Of a DNA stretch of 64,000 bases, positions 56,313 through 63,967 are shown piece after piece. Positions within the stretch are counted from its first letter, which is position 1; each line of letters begins with the position of its first letter. Source of the stretch: Muribaculaceae bacterium (GTDB lineage Bacteria > Bacteroidota > Bacteroidia > Bacteroidales > Muribaculaceae); assembly GCA_022509165.1 (NCBI GenBank), contig JAFLTT010000003.1, positions 28,919 through 92,918 of the forward strand, given 5' to 3'. The notes beneath the pieces are model-generated. The model searched no databases. It was not told the origin of the DNA and worked only from the letters and a program-made list of their open reading frames with translations. The position numbers and the translations under genes were made by a program.

Positions 56313-56385
56313 GATTCGCTAGCTCAGCAGGTAGAGCACAACACTTTTAATGTTGGGGTCCTGGGTTCGAGCCCCAGGCGGATCA
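56313..56385 (+). tRNA. tRNA-Lys (anticodon TTT), adjacent to an integrase
   Basis: This is a 73-nt cloverleaf: acceptor GATTCGC/GCGGATC (one T-G pair), anticodon stem CAACA/TGTTG with loop CTTTTAA (anticodon TTT), T arm CTGGG-TTCGAGC-CCCAG. CCA is not encoded. The integrase gene begins 117 bp downstream, so its 3' half is the probable attachment site of the element that fills the rest of the window. Confidence 0.95.
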
Positions 56386-56396
56386 CTAAGAAAATC

Positions 56397-56429
56397 AAGC
56401 AGTTATCAATCAAAGATGGCTGCTTTTTT
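56397..56429 (+). terminator. Intrinsic terminator after the tRNA array
   Basis: AAGCAGTTATC pairs with GATGGCTGCTT (with two G-T pairs) and is followed by T residues, 12 bp after tRNA-Lys. Confidence 0.75.
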
Positions 56430-56446
56430 CTTTTGTCAAGGTCTCA

Positions 56447-56490
56447 GTTTACGGCGCGGTTTACCGAAAAATGTAAACCAATCTGTAAAC
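56447..56490. promoter_or_regulatory. Symmetric four-hexamer site before the integrase
   Basis: GTTTAC occurs at 56447 and 56459, and its complement GTAAAC at 56473 and 56485. The 12/14/12-bp start-to-start spacing forms one large dyad. It ends 11 bp before the integrase ATG. This looks like a cooperative binding site, either an operator for integrase expression or an integrase/excisionase arm site. Confidence 0.6.
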
Positions 56491-56501
56491 CGTAAAACCA
56501 A

Positions 56502-57698
56502 ATGAAAGAAACGATCAAAGTCGTCTGTTACAAGTCAAAGACTTTAGCTAATGGAGAACATCCTCTAATGATATGTGTCTGCAAGGACAATAGACGGAAA
56601 TATCAAAGTCTGGGAATATCATTACAAGCAAAATATTGGGATTTCAATAAAAATCTTCCTAATAAAAAATGTCCCGATAGAGACAAAATCCTTATAATTA
56701 TTAATGAAAGGCTTAATAATCTTCAAAGAGAGGCCTTAGATAAAAGAGTAGAAGGAAAAGAGTTTACGGCCAAATCTCTTTTAGATACAACTTCTTCCGA
56801 ACATTCCAATACCGTAGGAGAAAGTTACCTTAAATATATTGATATTCTTAAAAATGAAAAAAGAGTCAGATATGCTGGAATGTACACAGTTTCTTATAAT
56901 TCCTTCCTCAAATTCAACGGTCATTTAGATATCCCCTTTTCCGATATTGATTCTTTATGGCTGAAACGATATGAGAATTGGATGAGGTCTCAAGAACTTT
57001 CAAATAGCACCATCAGTACCCGACTTCGCCATTTAAGAACAGTCTTCAATATCGCAATTATTGAAAATAAGATAAAAAAGGATTGTTATCCTTTTAAATT
57101 CTATAAAATTGCAAAACTCAATCAGACCACACCCAAAAGAGCTTTGAAAAAGTCTGAGATTCTATCTATCATAAATTATCAGGGAAAAACTACATATGAA
57201 AAGTTAGCGATTGATATATTTACATTCTCTTATTTTTCTGGTGGAATCAATTTTATTGATATAGCAAAACTGAAAAAATTTAACATTATAGAGAACAAAC
57301 TTATTTACAATAGGGAAAAGACCAAGAAAACCATAATTATCCCCTTGCAAACAAAAGCAATAGGGATAGTGGACAAATACAGAAATCCAAAGTCCTCTTT
57401 TATTTTTCCTATTCTTTCTGAATTCCATAAGACAGAGATACAAATTGCAAATAGGCTCCATAAAACCCTTGCAAAGATAAATAAGAGTTTAAAGGACATT
57501 GGGAAGACTCTGAACATTCCGATACCAGTTACTACCTATGTTGCAAGACATTCATTCGCCACTGTTCTAAAGAAATCAGGAATTCCAACCTCAATTATAA
57601 GTGAATCCCTCGGACACAGTTCAGAAAAGGTCACCCAAATCTATCTTGACTCCTTCGATAATGAACAGATAGATGAAGCAATGAAATCTCTATTGTAG
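56502..57698 (+). CDS. Tyrosine-type site-specific integrase
   Basis: The 398-residue Bacteroidota-type integrase has an N-terminal arm-binding domain (about 1-95), a SAM-like core-binding domain (about 100-210) and a catalytic domain. R349-H350 (VARHSFAT), H372 (SLGHSS) and nucleophile Y381 (IYLDSF) are clear. The first catalytic Arg is not obvious: the usual position reads YFSGGINFIDIAKLK. It ends in TAG, followed in frame by AAG-GAA-TAA-TAA, so readthrough would add only three residues. It is adjacent to tRNA-Lys. Confidence 0.92.
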   Translation: MKETIKVVCYKSKTLANGEHPLMICVCKDNRRKYQSLGISLQAKYWDFNKNLPNKKCPDRDKILIIINERLNNLQREALDKRVEGKEFTAKSLLDTTSSEHSNTVGESYLKYIDILKNEKRVRYAGMYTVSYNSFLKFNGHLDIPFSDIDSLWLKRYENWMRSQELSNSTISTRLRHLRTVFNIAIIENKIKKDCYPFKFYKIAKLNQTTPKRALKKSEILSIINYQGKTTYEKLAIDIFTFSYFSGGINFIDIAKLKKFNIIENKLIYNREKTKKTIIIPLQTKAIGIVDKYRNPKSSFIFPILSEFHKTEIQIANRLHKTLAKINKSLKDIGKTLNIPIPVTTYVARHSFATVLKKSGIPTSIISESLGHSSEKVTQIYLDSFDNEQIDEAMKSLL

Positions 57699-57726
57699 AA
57701 GGAATAATAAAACTACTTGTTTTATA

Positions 57727-57780
57727 ACGTACATTTTTATATTTTTGCATTATCATAATTGCAAATAATAAAAAGTACGT
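57727..57780. repeat. Element dyad copy 1, enclosing a promoter
   Basis: GTACATTTTTAT (57729-57740) and ATAAAAAGTAC (57768-57778) form an interrupted inverted repeat with 27 bp between arms. A nested TTTGCA/TGCAAA dyad and an exact -7 box TATTTTTG (57740-57747) lie at and inside the arms. The next gene starts at 57799. It is probably an operator-controlled promoter. Confidence 0.6.
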
Positions 57781-57798
57781 ACCATATAAGATAATGCA

Positions 57799-58269
57799 AT
57801 GGATAATATTGAAAATCCCTATAAAAATGATTTGGCACTAAAAGAAGCCTTGAAAATGATGAAAAGAAAAGATATAATAACAATATCCTTTTCTGTAGAT
57901 GAATTTGGTTATGAATGTGCTGAATTGGATAGTAAAAAAGTTGCTGAAAAATTCAAACTTCAATTAAGTTATCAAATTTTTCCCTGGCTTATAAATTACC
58001 TAAGAACAGGCCAAATTAACGAACCAGTCCCTTCATATAACGATGGACTCTTAAAAAGCCAAGTTGATAATACTAATGACTATAATGAAGGGGCTTTAAA
58101 TTTTTTATTAGCGAAAGATATTGATATTAAAAATATTACAATAGTTCCTGAGGTTGTTGATAAGCCTGACACGCTCACAGTTATATACAGATACCCTTAT
58201 GGCTGCATGATTTATAAATTGAGAAGAAGTGATGATATTTTAGAAATGCTTGCATCTAAAGGATTGTAA
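57799..58269 (+). CDS. Hypothetical protein, element-encoded
   Basis: This 156-residue protein was not recognised. It has no signal peptide or membrane helix, is mixed alpha/beta by appearance and is acidic toward the middle. It is transcribed from the promoter within dyad copy 1 and its stop lies 2 bp before the ATG of the SF2-like gene, so the two are almost certainly cotranscribed and perhaps functionally linked. Codon use is AT-rich like the rest of the element. It contains no in-frame TAG. Confidence 0.7.
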   Translation: MDNIENPYKNDLALKEALKMMKRKDIITISFSVDEFGYECAELDSKKVAEKFKLQLSYQIFPWLINYLRTGQINEPVPSYNDGLLKSQVDNTNDYNEGALNFLLAKDIDIKNITIVPEVVDKPDTLTVIYRYPYGCMIYKLRRSDDILEMLASKGL

Positions 58270-58271
58270 GA

Positions 58272-60101
58272 ATGGAAACAAATGAAATTAAGATATACGA
58301 AGGACAACATCTTGCAGATGTTTACCCCCTAATTGAATCCAATATAATATTGAATAAAAGATTATCTGGAGTTGGGGCAACTCATTGTGAAATAATTGCC
58401 CCAAGAAATTCGATAATAGTAGTTCCCAATATTCCGATTATAACATGTAAAGTTGAAAGACATAAAAACTCGGATAATTTATTTGGAGTGATGCAATATG
58501 TCTCTGAGCGTGACATTACAAAATATCTTGAACGTACATTATCACAAAATAAAAATATAAAGATAATGGTCACACCCGAAAGCTTTAATAAAGTAAGAAG
58601 AGCTTTTGATGACATGGATATCAACATGTACGAAACATGTTTTTTGTTACTCGATGAATGCCATAAATTTATAAAAGAACGTGATTTCAGACAAGATATA
58701 ACACTACCTTTTAAATCATTTTTCAAATTTAAAGAAAAAGCATTAGTTTCAGCAACTCCTATAACTCCAAGTGATCCAAGATTTATCGAACAGAATTTTA
58801 GAACTGTAAAAGTAGAACCCCAATATTTTAGTCTCTTTGTAATATCCGTAATTCCAACCAATGATATAAGAAAAATGTTTTCTCTTAATTATAGTTGGGT
58901 TAAACCAGATAAAATACCTTCAGCACCACAATGCATTTTTGTAAACAGTGCATCTATTATAGCGGATCTTATAAATCAATCTAAACTTAATGACATCAGT
59001 AGTATATTTTGCTCAGAAAAAAGTGCAAATAAATTGAGAAGTGAAGGATTTAATAATGTCCATACAGATTGGAAACCTGAATATGAAAAACCTTTCATGT
59101 TTTTTACAAGTCGTTTTTACACTGGTCTCGATATTTATTTAGAAAAAAAGCCAAGAGTAATTTATTTCTCGGATGCAAATAATGCACAAACATTAATAGA
59201 TCCGTTTACAGATATGGCACAAGCCTGTGGAAGATTCAGAAATGGCATGATGGAAATTGACCATTATGTTGTTTTTAATTCTAAAATTGAATTTAAAGAT
59301 AGAGTGGAAGTGGAAGAATATATAAAAGGAATTGAAAAAGCCTATAAACAATTATCAAAAATATATGATTCTTCGCATTCTTCTGTTGAAAAAAGGGCTA
59401 TTCTCAACTCTATAAAAAATATTCCTTTCTCTGAGATTTTCATAGATGGTGAAATGGATTATTTCTTAAAAGATAATATGATTAATACTGAAATGTTAAA
59501 ATCCTTATACACTGATTATTTTACTTTAAGAAATGCTTATGGCAGAAGTGGGTATTTTCAAGTTCCATTCGAGATGGATCCTGTTAATTTCTGGTTTGAA
59601 GATAAAAAATCAAAAGTAAATTATAAAAAAGAATCAGGTTCAAAATTCAAACTGGAGCAAAATAAGGCAATAATAGAAACTATGGAAGTTATATCACAAT
59701 ATTCAGGTTCCACTGAAATAAGCCAAATAATTAATAATTTTAAATCGCATAATAAAATTCTTGTAGATGCTTTTTTTAAACTTGGTTCAGAATTTATAAA
59801 AAACGTAGACTACAGTATGAAAAAAATTAAAGATGCTTTAGTTAATAAAAAAATGAAGAAGAATGGATATAATGAAGATTTCTTAGAGGCTTTATATTCT
59901 ACTTTTATTATTGGTAAAAAATATTCATGGAAAGAATCGAAGAAAAAATTACAAAAATTATATGATAAATTTAATATAACTCCTCCCAGTAAAATAACTG
60001 CACAATCATTAAAATGGCATTTTGAGGTTAGAGATACGGCGAGAATTGGGGACTCTAAGGCAATTGAAATTCTAAGCCCAAAACTTAAGAATCCCGATTA
60101 A
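58272..60101 (+). CDS. SF2 helicase-like protein with GAT-type motif I
   Basis: The 609-residue protein has SF2-like motifs in order: motif I position SGVGATHCEI (residues 32-41), where the canonical GKT/S lysine is replaced (G-V-G-A-T); motif II DECH (128-131) in LLLDECHKF; motif III SATP (160-163); and motif VI QACGRFR (317-323). The C-terminal 280 residues are Lys-rich and without recognised domain. It resembles the minus-strand protein at 60223-62028 in length and motif placement. Possible roles are replication helicase or DNA remodelling. It contains no in-frame TAG. Confidence 0.75.
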   Translation: METNEIKIYEGQHLADVYPLIESNIILNKRLSGVGATHCEIIAPRNSIIVVPNIPIITCKVERHKNSDNLFGVMQYVSERDITKYLERTLSQNKNIKIMVTPESFNKVRRAFDDMDINMYETCFLLLDECHKFIKERDFRQDITLPFKSFFKFKEKALVSATPITPSDPRFIEQNFRTVKVEPQYFSLFVISVIPTNDIRKMFSLNYSWVKPDKIPSAPQCIFVNSASIIADLINQSKLNDISSIFCSEKSANKLRSEGFNNVHTDWKPEYEKPFMFFTSRFYTGLDIYLEKKPRVIYFSDANNAQTLIDPFTDMAQACGRFRNGMMEIDHYVVFNSKIEFKDRVEVEEYIKGIEKAYKQLSKIYDSSHSSVEKRAILNSIKNIPFSEIFIDGEMDYFLKDNMINTEMLKSLYTDYFTLRNAYGRSGYFQVPFEMDPVNFWFEDKKSKVNYKKESGSKFKLEQNKAIIETMEVISQYSGSTEISQIINNFKSHNKILVDAFFKLGSEFIKNVDYSMKKIKDALVNKKMKKNGYNEDFLEALYSTFIIGKKYSWKESKKKLQKLYDKFNITPPSKITAQSLKWHFEVRDTARIGDSKAIEILSPKLKNPD

Positions 60102-60127
60102 ATCTCAAAAAACGAAAAATTTTGACT

Positions 60128-60182
60128 AACGTACATTTTTATTGTTTACTATATTATAACATTAATTAAGATAAAAAGTACG
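60128..60182. repeat. Element dyad copy 2
   Basis: GTACATTTTTAT (60131-60142) and ATAAAAAGTAC (60171-60181) with 28 bp between arms. With copy 1 it shares the 16-bp TAACGTACATTTTTAT. Copies 1 and 2 bracket the two-gene module 57799-60101. It sits between converging genes, where a promoter operator is not expected. Confidence 0.6.
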
Positions 60183-60218
60183 AAGGGAGCACCGAATTTA
60201 AAATCGGAACTCCCTTTT
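60183..60218. terminator. Bidirectional terminator between the two SF2-like genes
   Basis: AAGGGAG (60183-60189) pairs with CTCCCTT (60210-60216), with an inner CCGA/TCGG pairing, followed by TTAATTTT on the plus strand and TTCG then TTTTTAT on the minus strand. Confidence 0.75.
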
Positions 60219-60222
60219 AATT

Positions 60223-62028
60223 TTACAAAAATTCCCAAACTGACTTACGGGAACCATTAACCAAAATTTTTATAATTTTACTCTGGATTCCATATTCATC
60301 TTTTAAATGAGAAGCAACGGCATTTTTCTTTATGCCTAAATCGGAATAAACCTGAGACATTTTCTCCTTAATTTCAGTAGTGGGCATTTGTAATCCAGGT
60401 TTAAATATCTTCCTAAATTCAATAACTAAACGACCTTTATTCTGACGGTTTAAAACTTCATTTTTTAAGGCAGATTCCTTATATCCCAAAGCCTTAATTC
60501 TTTCCGCTCCTAATTCATCGTAATAGGCTTTGATTTGAGGAAATTTTTTTGAGATCATTTCGGCTACAAATTCCGATAGCATTCCCTTTCCTTTATAAGT
60601 ACAATACTATTTCATCCAATCCACAAAAGAACCCTTCTTAACAGTAACTTTTAACTGTTCCTCATAATTCCTCTGTTCAGGTTCCTCATCAGCATTAAAT
60701 GTACGGTCATCAATCTATTCTCGAATATTCACTCCATTTAAATAATTGTGTCTTTGTAAATCATAGAGATATTTCTCACAGACATAAGCCATTTCATTAA
60801 AAATGAATTTATTGGAATTCTCATCATACATTGTAAAGGTTTCACCATAATTAAATAATCTTTGCAATAGGATAACTTGTTTAATTCTTTCCATCCTAAA
60901 TTCTCCTTTGGAAGAATTATTACTTTCAATTTCATCATAAGTAAGCTTTACCCTTCTCTCCAAATCTGCATTAAAATCATCTTCAGACATTCCATCACGA
61001 TTAAAATTATATACGAAGGTAAGAGTCTTTCTAAAAGGATTTTCCGATAATCTCTATCTACCTGCAATTTGAACTAAATCGGTTCCAATGTCAATGGCAG
61101 TATTTACCCTTTTACTATCACTTATAACCCAAGAAGAAGCACAGGTAGAATAGAAGTCACACCCAGCAAAGGCAGTTGAGGTGCAGAAAGTGAACATTTT
61201 GTGTGGCTCCCCTTTTAAAGGGATTTTTCCTCTAAAAAGTCCTATCTTGGCAAGTTGCTTATCATTTTCCTCATTTTTACCTACTATAATATTGACTTCT
61301 TCCGATTTAAGATTTGTTTGCTCAGCAATTTTTACAATATTGGAAACGCTGTTAAGATATATCACACATTCTTTAGATTCAACCTTATTTCCATCCTTCA
61401 TTATAAAGGGAAAATCTCCCTTCTGATATTGACGGACAACAGCGACTGCAGCATCAATCGGTCTTTTGGCTTCAATTCTCACTAACTTTATTTTTTCAAG
61501 ATTACTCCATTTTAATTCCGTGTAATCCATATCTTTAAAATAACTGATAGAATCAAGATATTTCCCTATAATTGGAGTAGCGGACATAAAGGTAACATAA
61601 GGAAACGCCTTTAATATCTCCATCAATTTTATTTCAACTGGAGATTTCATTCCACTGTCGCTTAACATATATTGGAATTCATCAACAACTACTCTCCATT
61701 CGGATTTATCTTCAATGCATCTGGCTACTTTAGGAAATGAATCATAGGAAACCAATATCTTTGGCAACTCATGATTCTTTATATAATCTGAAATTGTCTT
61801 TACATCACATCTTTCAATTACAAGCAAAGTTTCAGGATGTTGCTCATTCTTATTTTTTAAAAGCTCATTTCTGGGACTGCAAATAATTGTCTTGTTCTTA
61901 TCTTTAATTGCTAATGTGGTAGCACCACAAGCGGTGGCTCCTTTGTTGAGAATACCATTTGGTAATTCAAATCCATCCCAATCTGTTAAATAATTTACTT
62001 TTTCAGGAACATCAATCACTCTCCTCAT
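60223..62028 (-). CDS. SF2 helicase-like protein with three in-frame TAG codons (candidate TAG-to-Gln recoded gene)
   Basis: One frame from ATG 62028 to TAA 60223 covers 601 codons and is interrupted only by TAG at codons 325 (61054-61056), 438 (60715-60717) and 474 (60607-60609). Motifs match the plus-strand paralogue: ACGATT at 33-38 (GAT-type motif I), DEFQ 116-119, SATP 149-152 and QIAGR-TAG-R at 320-326. The first TAG falls inside motif VI, before its last arginine. Under standard code only 324 residues would be made, with two orphan fragments. Read as Gln, the protein is nearly the same length as its paralogue. The alternative is a pseudogene with three nonsense mutations. Confidence 0.6.
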
Positions 62029-62120
62029 ATTTAAAAATTTTTAATCAATAAAATCTTTATCTCCTTATTTCTCTTATTCCAAACTGGAATATTCATCTTT
62101 AAAATCAATAAAAATCTAAC

Positions 62121-62377
62121 TGTCTAAAAAATATCTATAAAATCTTATTTATATAAGGGAGTCGTGGAGAACTTTTTGGACACTGGAATATCTTATAAAA
62201 TCCAATGTCTGAAAAAATCAAAGTAGAAATATTCTATTATTAGGGAGTCTTGGAAGAAAAATCAGACATCGTAAAATCCTTGAAAATCCGCGAAAATTTA
62301 ATGTCTAAAAAATTCAGGTAAATTTTATTCTATATAAGAGTAACTGGGAAAGAATTTTGGACACTATCCACAAATTA
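62121..62377. repeat. Three degenerate 85-96-bp tandem units (iteron-like)
   Basis: Units start at 62121, 62206 and 62302, each with TGTCT(A/G)AAAAAA. Each continues through an AT-rich part (TTATTTATATAAG, TTCTATTATTAG, TTCTATATAAGAG), then a GGGAGTC(G/T)TGG-type core (degenerate in unit 3), then a TTTTTGGACAC or AAATCAGACAT element. The GGACA/TGTCT pieces of neighbouring units are inversely related. This could be an iteron array at a replication origin or a repeated operator. Confidence 0.5.
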
Positions 62378-62742
62378 AAACCGAAATCCTCACGACTTCG
62401 GTTTTTATTCTCAAAGATAGATTTATATTGATTCATAAGATTCAGAAATGTCAGACAGTAAATCATCCCTGATTCTCAATCCCAGTAATTAAATCTAAGC
62501 ATTAAAAATGACAATCCAAATTGAATCCGAACTACTTAACAAAATTTAACTTTCAGAAAATCAATAAATATCTTATTCAAAATTTTTTTGAATCTAACAT
62601 ATTGACTACTCCAATTTTCTGATTAAGAAAAATCTATCAAAATTTAAATCGGATATTTCTCTATTTAAAAGGTACTATATAGCATTATACAAAATCTATC
62701 TATGAAAATATTCTGGATCTTTTAAAGACATATAAATAAAGT

Positions 62743-62792
62743 GTACATTTTTAGAGAATGCCTATAAATATAATATTTAGTAAAAAATGTAC
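62743..62792. repeat. Element dyad copy 3
   Basis: GTACATTTTTA (62743-62753) and TAAAAAATGTAC (62781-62792) with 27 bp between arms. It has the same arm sequence and spacing as copies 1 and 2 but different inner sequence, which argues that arms and spacing are what is selected. Confidence 0.6.
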
Positions 62793-62815
62793 GCTACTTA
62801 AGCCATTTCTCAAAA

Positions 62816-62823
62816 TACCTTTG
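62816..62823 (+). promoter_or_regulatory. Possible -7 box upstream of the Sak4-like gene
   Basis: TACCTTTG matches TAnnTTTG, 23 bp after dyad copy 3. It would give a leader of about 240 nt. A closer imperfect box TAACTTTA lies at 63050-63057. Confidence 0.35.
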
Positions 62824-62946
62824 AAGAGTAAAAATCGGATACCGAATTTTTATCCCCCCTCCAAAACAAAAATACTCACCTACAAATTTTCTTAAATAGT
62901 TATATTCTGGTGTGTCCACCATAGAAAAATCCCCTCCTCCCAGAGA

Positions 62947-62962
62947 TTCATTTTAAAATGAA
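62947..62962. repeat. 16-bp perfect palindrome
   Basis: TTCATTTTAAAATGAA is a perfect palindrome in the leader region of the Sak4-like gene and may be a dimeric repressor site or simply AT-rich chance. Confidence 0.35.
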
Positions 62963-63026
62963 AACAAACTATCCTACAATTTTCAGAAAATAACCTATCC
63001 TAATTTATAAGCCACGATACCTCTCT

Positions 63027-63045
63027 GACGATAACGGTTATCGTC
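63027..63045. promoter_or_regulatory. Palindromic operator candidate before the Sak4-like gene
   Basis: GACGATAAC-G-GTTATCGTC has perfect 9-bp arms around one base. It is GC-richer than its surroundings, ends 25 bp before the ATG at 63071 and 4 bp before the imperfect -7 box. The position fits a repressor operator. Confidence 0.5.
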
Positions 63046-63070
63046 CTTGTAACTTTAAATTGACTGAACC

Positions 63071-63967
63071 ATGCAGTTAAGAAAATCTTCTAAGAAACAA
63101 GCCAAGATAAAATTGGCTATCCAAGGTTGCTCGGGAAGTGGAAAAACATTTAGTGCCCTACAACTCGCATACGGCCTTTGCGGAGACTGGTCTAAGATAG
63201 CAGTGGTTGACTCCGAAAACAATTCAGCAGATCTCTATGCCAATCTTGGTGACTACAATGTCCTACCTCTTGAAGGAATCTACACTCCTGAAACCTATAT
63301 TGAAGCAATCAGGATATGTGAACAAGCGGGAATGGAGGTTATCATTATTGATTCTATGTCACAATGTTGGGATTATCTTCTTGAATATCATTCATCACTC
63401 CCAGGAAATTCATTCACGAATTGGCAGAAAGTGACACCACGGATGAATGCACTTATGCAAGCAATCCTTCAATCCAAATGCCACATTATCTCTACAATGA
63501 GGTGTAAGCAGGATTATGTGTTGTCGGAAAAGAACGGCAAGATGGTTCCTGAGAAAGTCGGACTGAAAGCAGTAATGCGTGACGGAATTGATTATGAATA
63601 TACCATAGTCTTTGATGTCAACATGAAACATCAGGCAACTACTTCTAAGGACAGAACCAATCTCTTTGTGAATCAACCCGAATTCGTAATCACACCTGAA
63701 ACTGGTAAGGCAATTCTTGACTGGTGCAATGATGGCATAACCATTGAAGCTGTGATTGATAAGATCAATTCTGCACAAACAGTGAGAGAACTTGGAGAGA
63801 TATACGGTGCATATCCTGAATGGAGAGACCAACTTCTTCCACATTATATGCAGAAGAAAGAAGAACTCTATCTTCCAAAGAGAACCCAAACTCCGAATCA
63901 GCAACCACAGACAATTCATTTCCAACCAACTCTAAACAACTACAACCATGCAGACCTTTCAGCTTAA
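63071..63967 (+). CDS. Sak4-like / AAA_24 P-loop ATPase
   Basis: The 298-residue RecA-fold ATPase has Walker A GCSGSGKT (19-26), a Walker B-like MEVIIIDSMSQ strand (about 96-103) and a following TMRCKQDYV strand. This type is common in phages and integrative elements, where members act in recombination or annealing near single-strand binding proteins; that role is inferred. The C-terminal tail is Gln/Asn-rich and may be disordered. It contains no in-frame TAG. Its end overlaps the next ORF by 20 bp. Confidence 0.8.
   Translation: MQLRKSSKKQAKIKLAIQGCSGSGKTFSALQLAYGLCGDWSKIAVVDSENNSADLYANLGDYNVLPLEGIYTPETYIEAIRICEQAGMEVIIIDSMSQCWDYLLEYHSSLPGNSFTNWQKVTPRMNALMQAILQSKCHIISTMRCKQDYVLSEKNGKMVPEKVGLKAVMRDGIDYEYTIVFDVNMKHQATTSKDRTNLFVNQPEFVITPETGKAILDWCNDGITIEAVIDKINSAQTVRELGEIYGAYPEWRDQLLPHYMQKKEELYLPKRTQTPNQQPQTIHFQPTLNNYNHADLSA

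Larger units (their letters stand above)
62029..63070. other. 1.04-kb AT-rich intergenic region with repeats and palindromes
   Basis: No credible gene was found, even when TAG is allowed as sense, because TAA is frequent in all frames I looked at. The region holds three degenerate repeat units (62121-62377), dyad copy 3 (62743-62792), a -7 box (62816-62823) and two short palindromes. Such density of sites is typical of a control region or origin of an element. Confidence 0.6.

Noticed and set aside
57799..60101. Restriction-modification or classical anti-phage defence system
   Set aside because: Only an unknown protein and an SF2-like protein are present; no nuclease, methyltransferase or specificity domain could be recognised.
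60223..60582. A separate 119-residue minus-strand gene starting MLSEFVAEMIS
   Set aside because: Same frame as the preceding fragments and joined to them across TAG codons only; treated as the C-terminus of the 601-codon gene.
60715..60990. A separate 91-residue minus-strand gene starting MSEDDFNADLE
   Set aside because: It lies in the same frame as the helicase-like gene upstream and is separated from it only by a TAG with 21 sense codons between. It is better explained as the interior of the TAG-containing gene 60223-62028.
62121..62377. CRISPR array
   Set aside because: The units are long (85-96 bp), degenerate and have no short identical repeats with uniform unique spacers; no cas genes are present.
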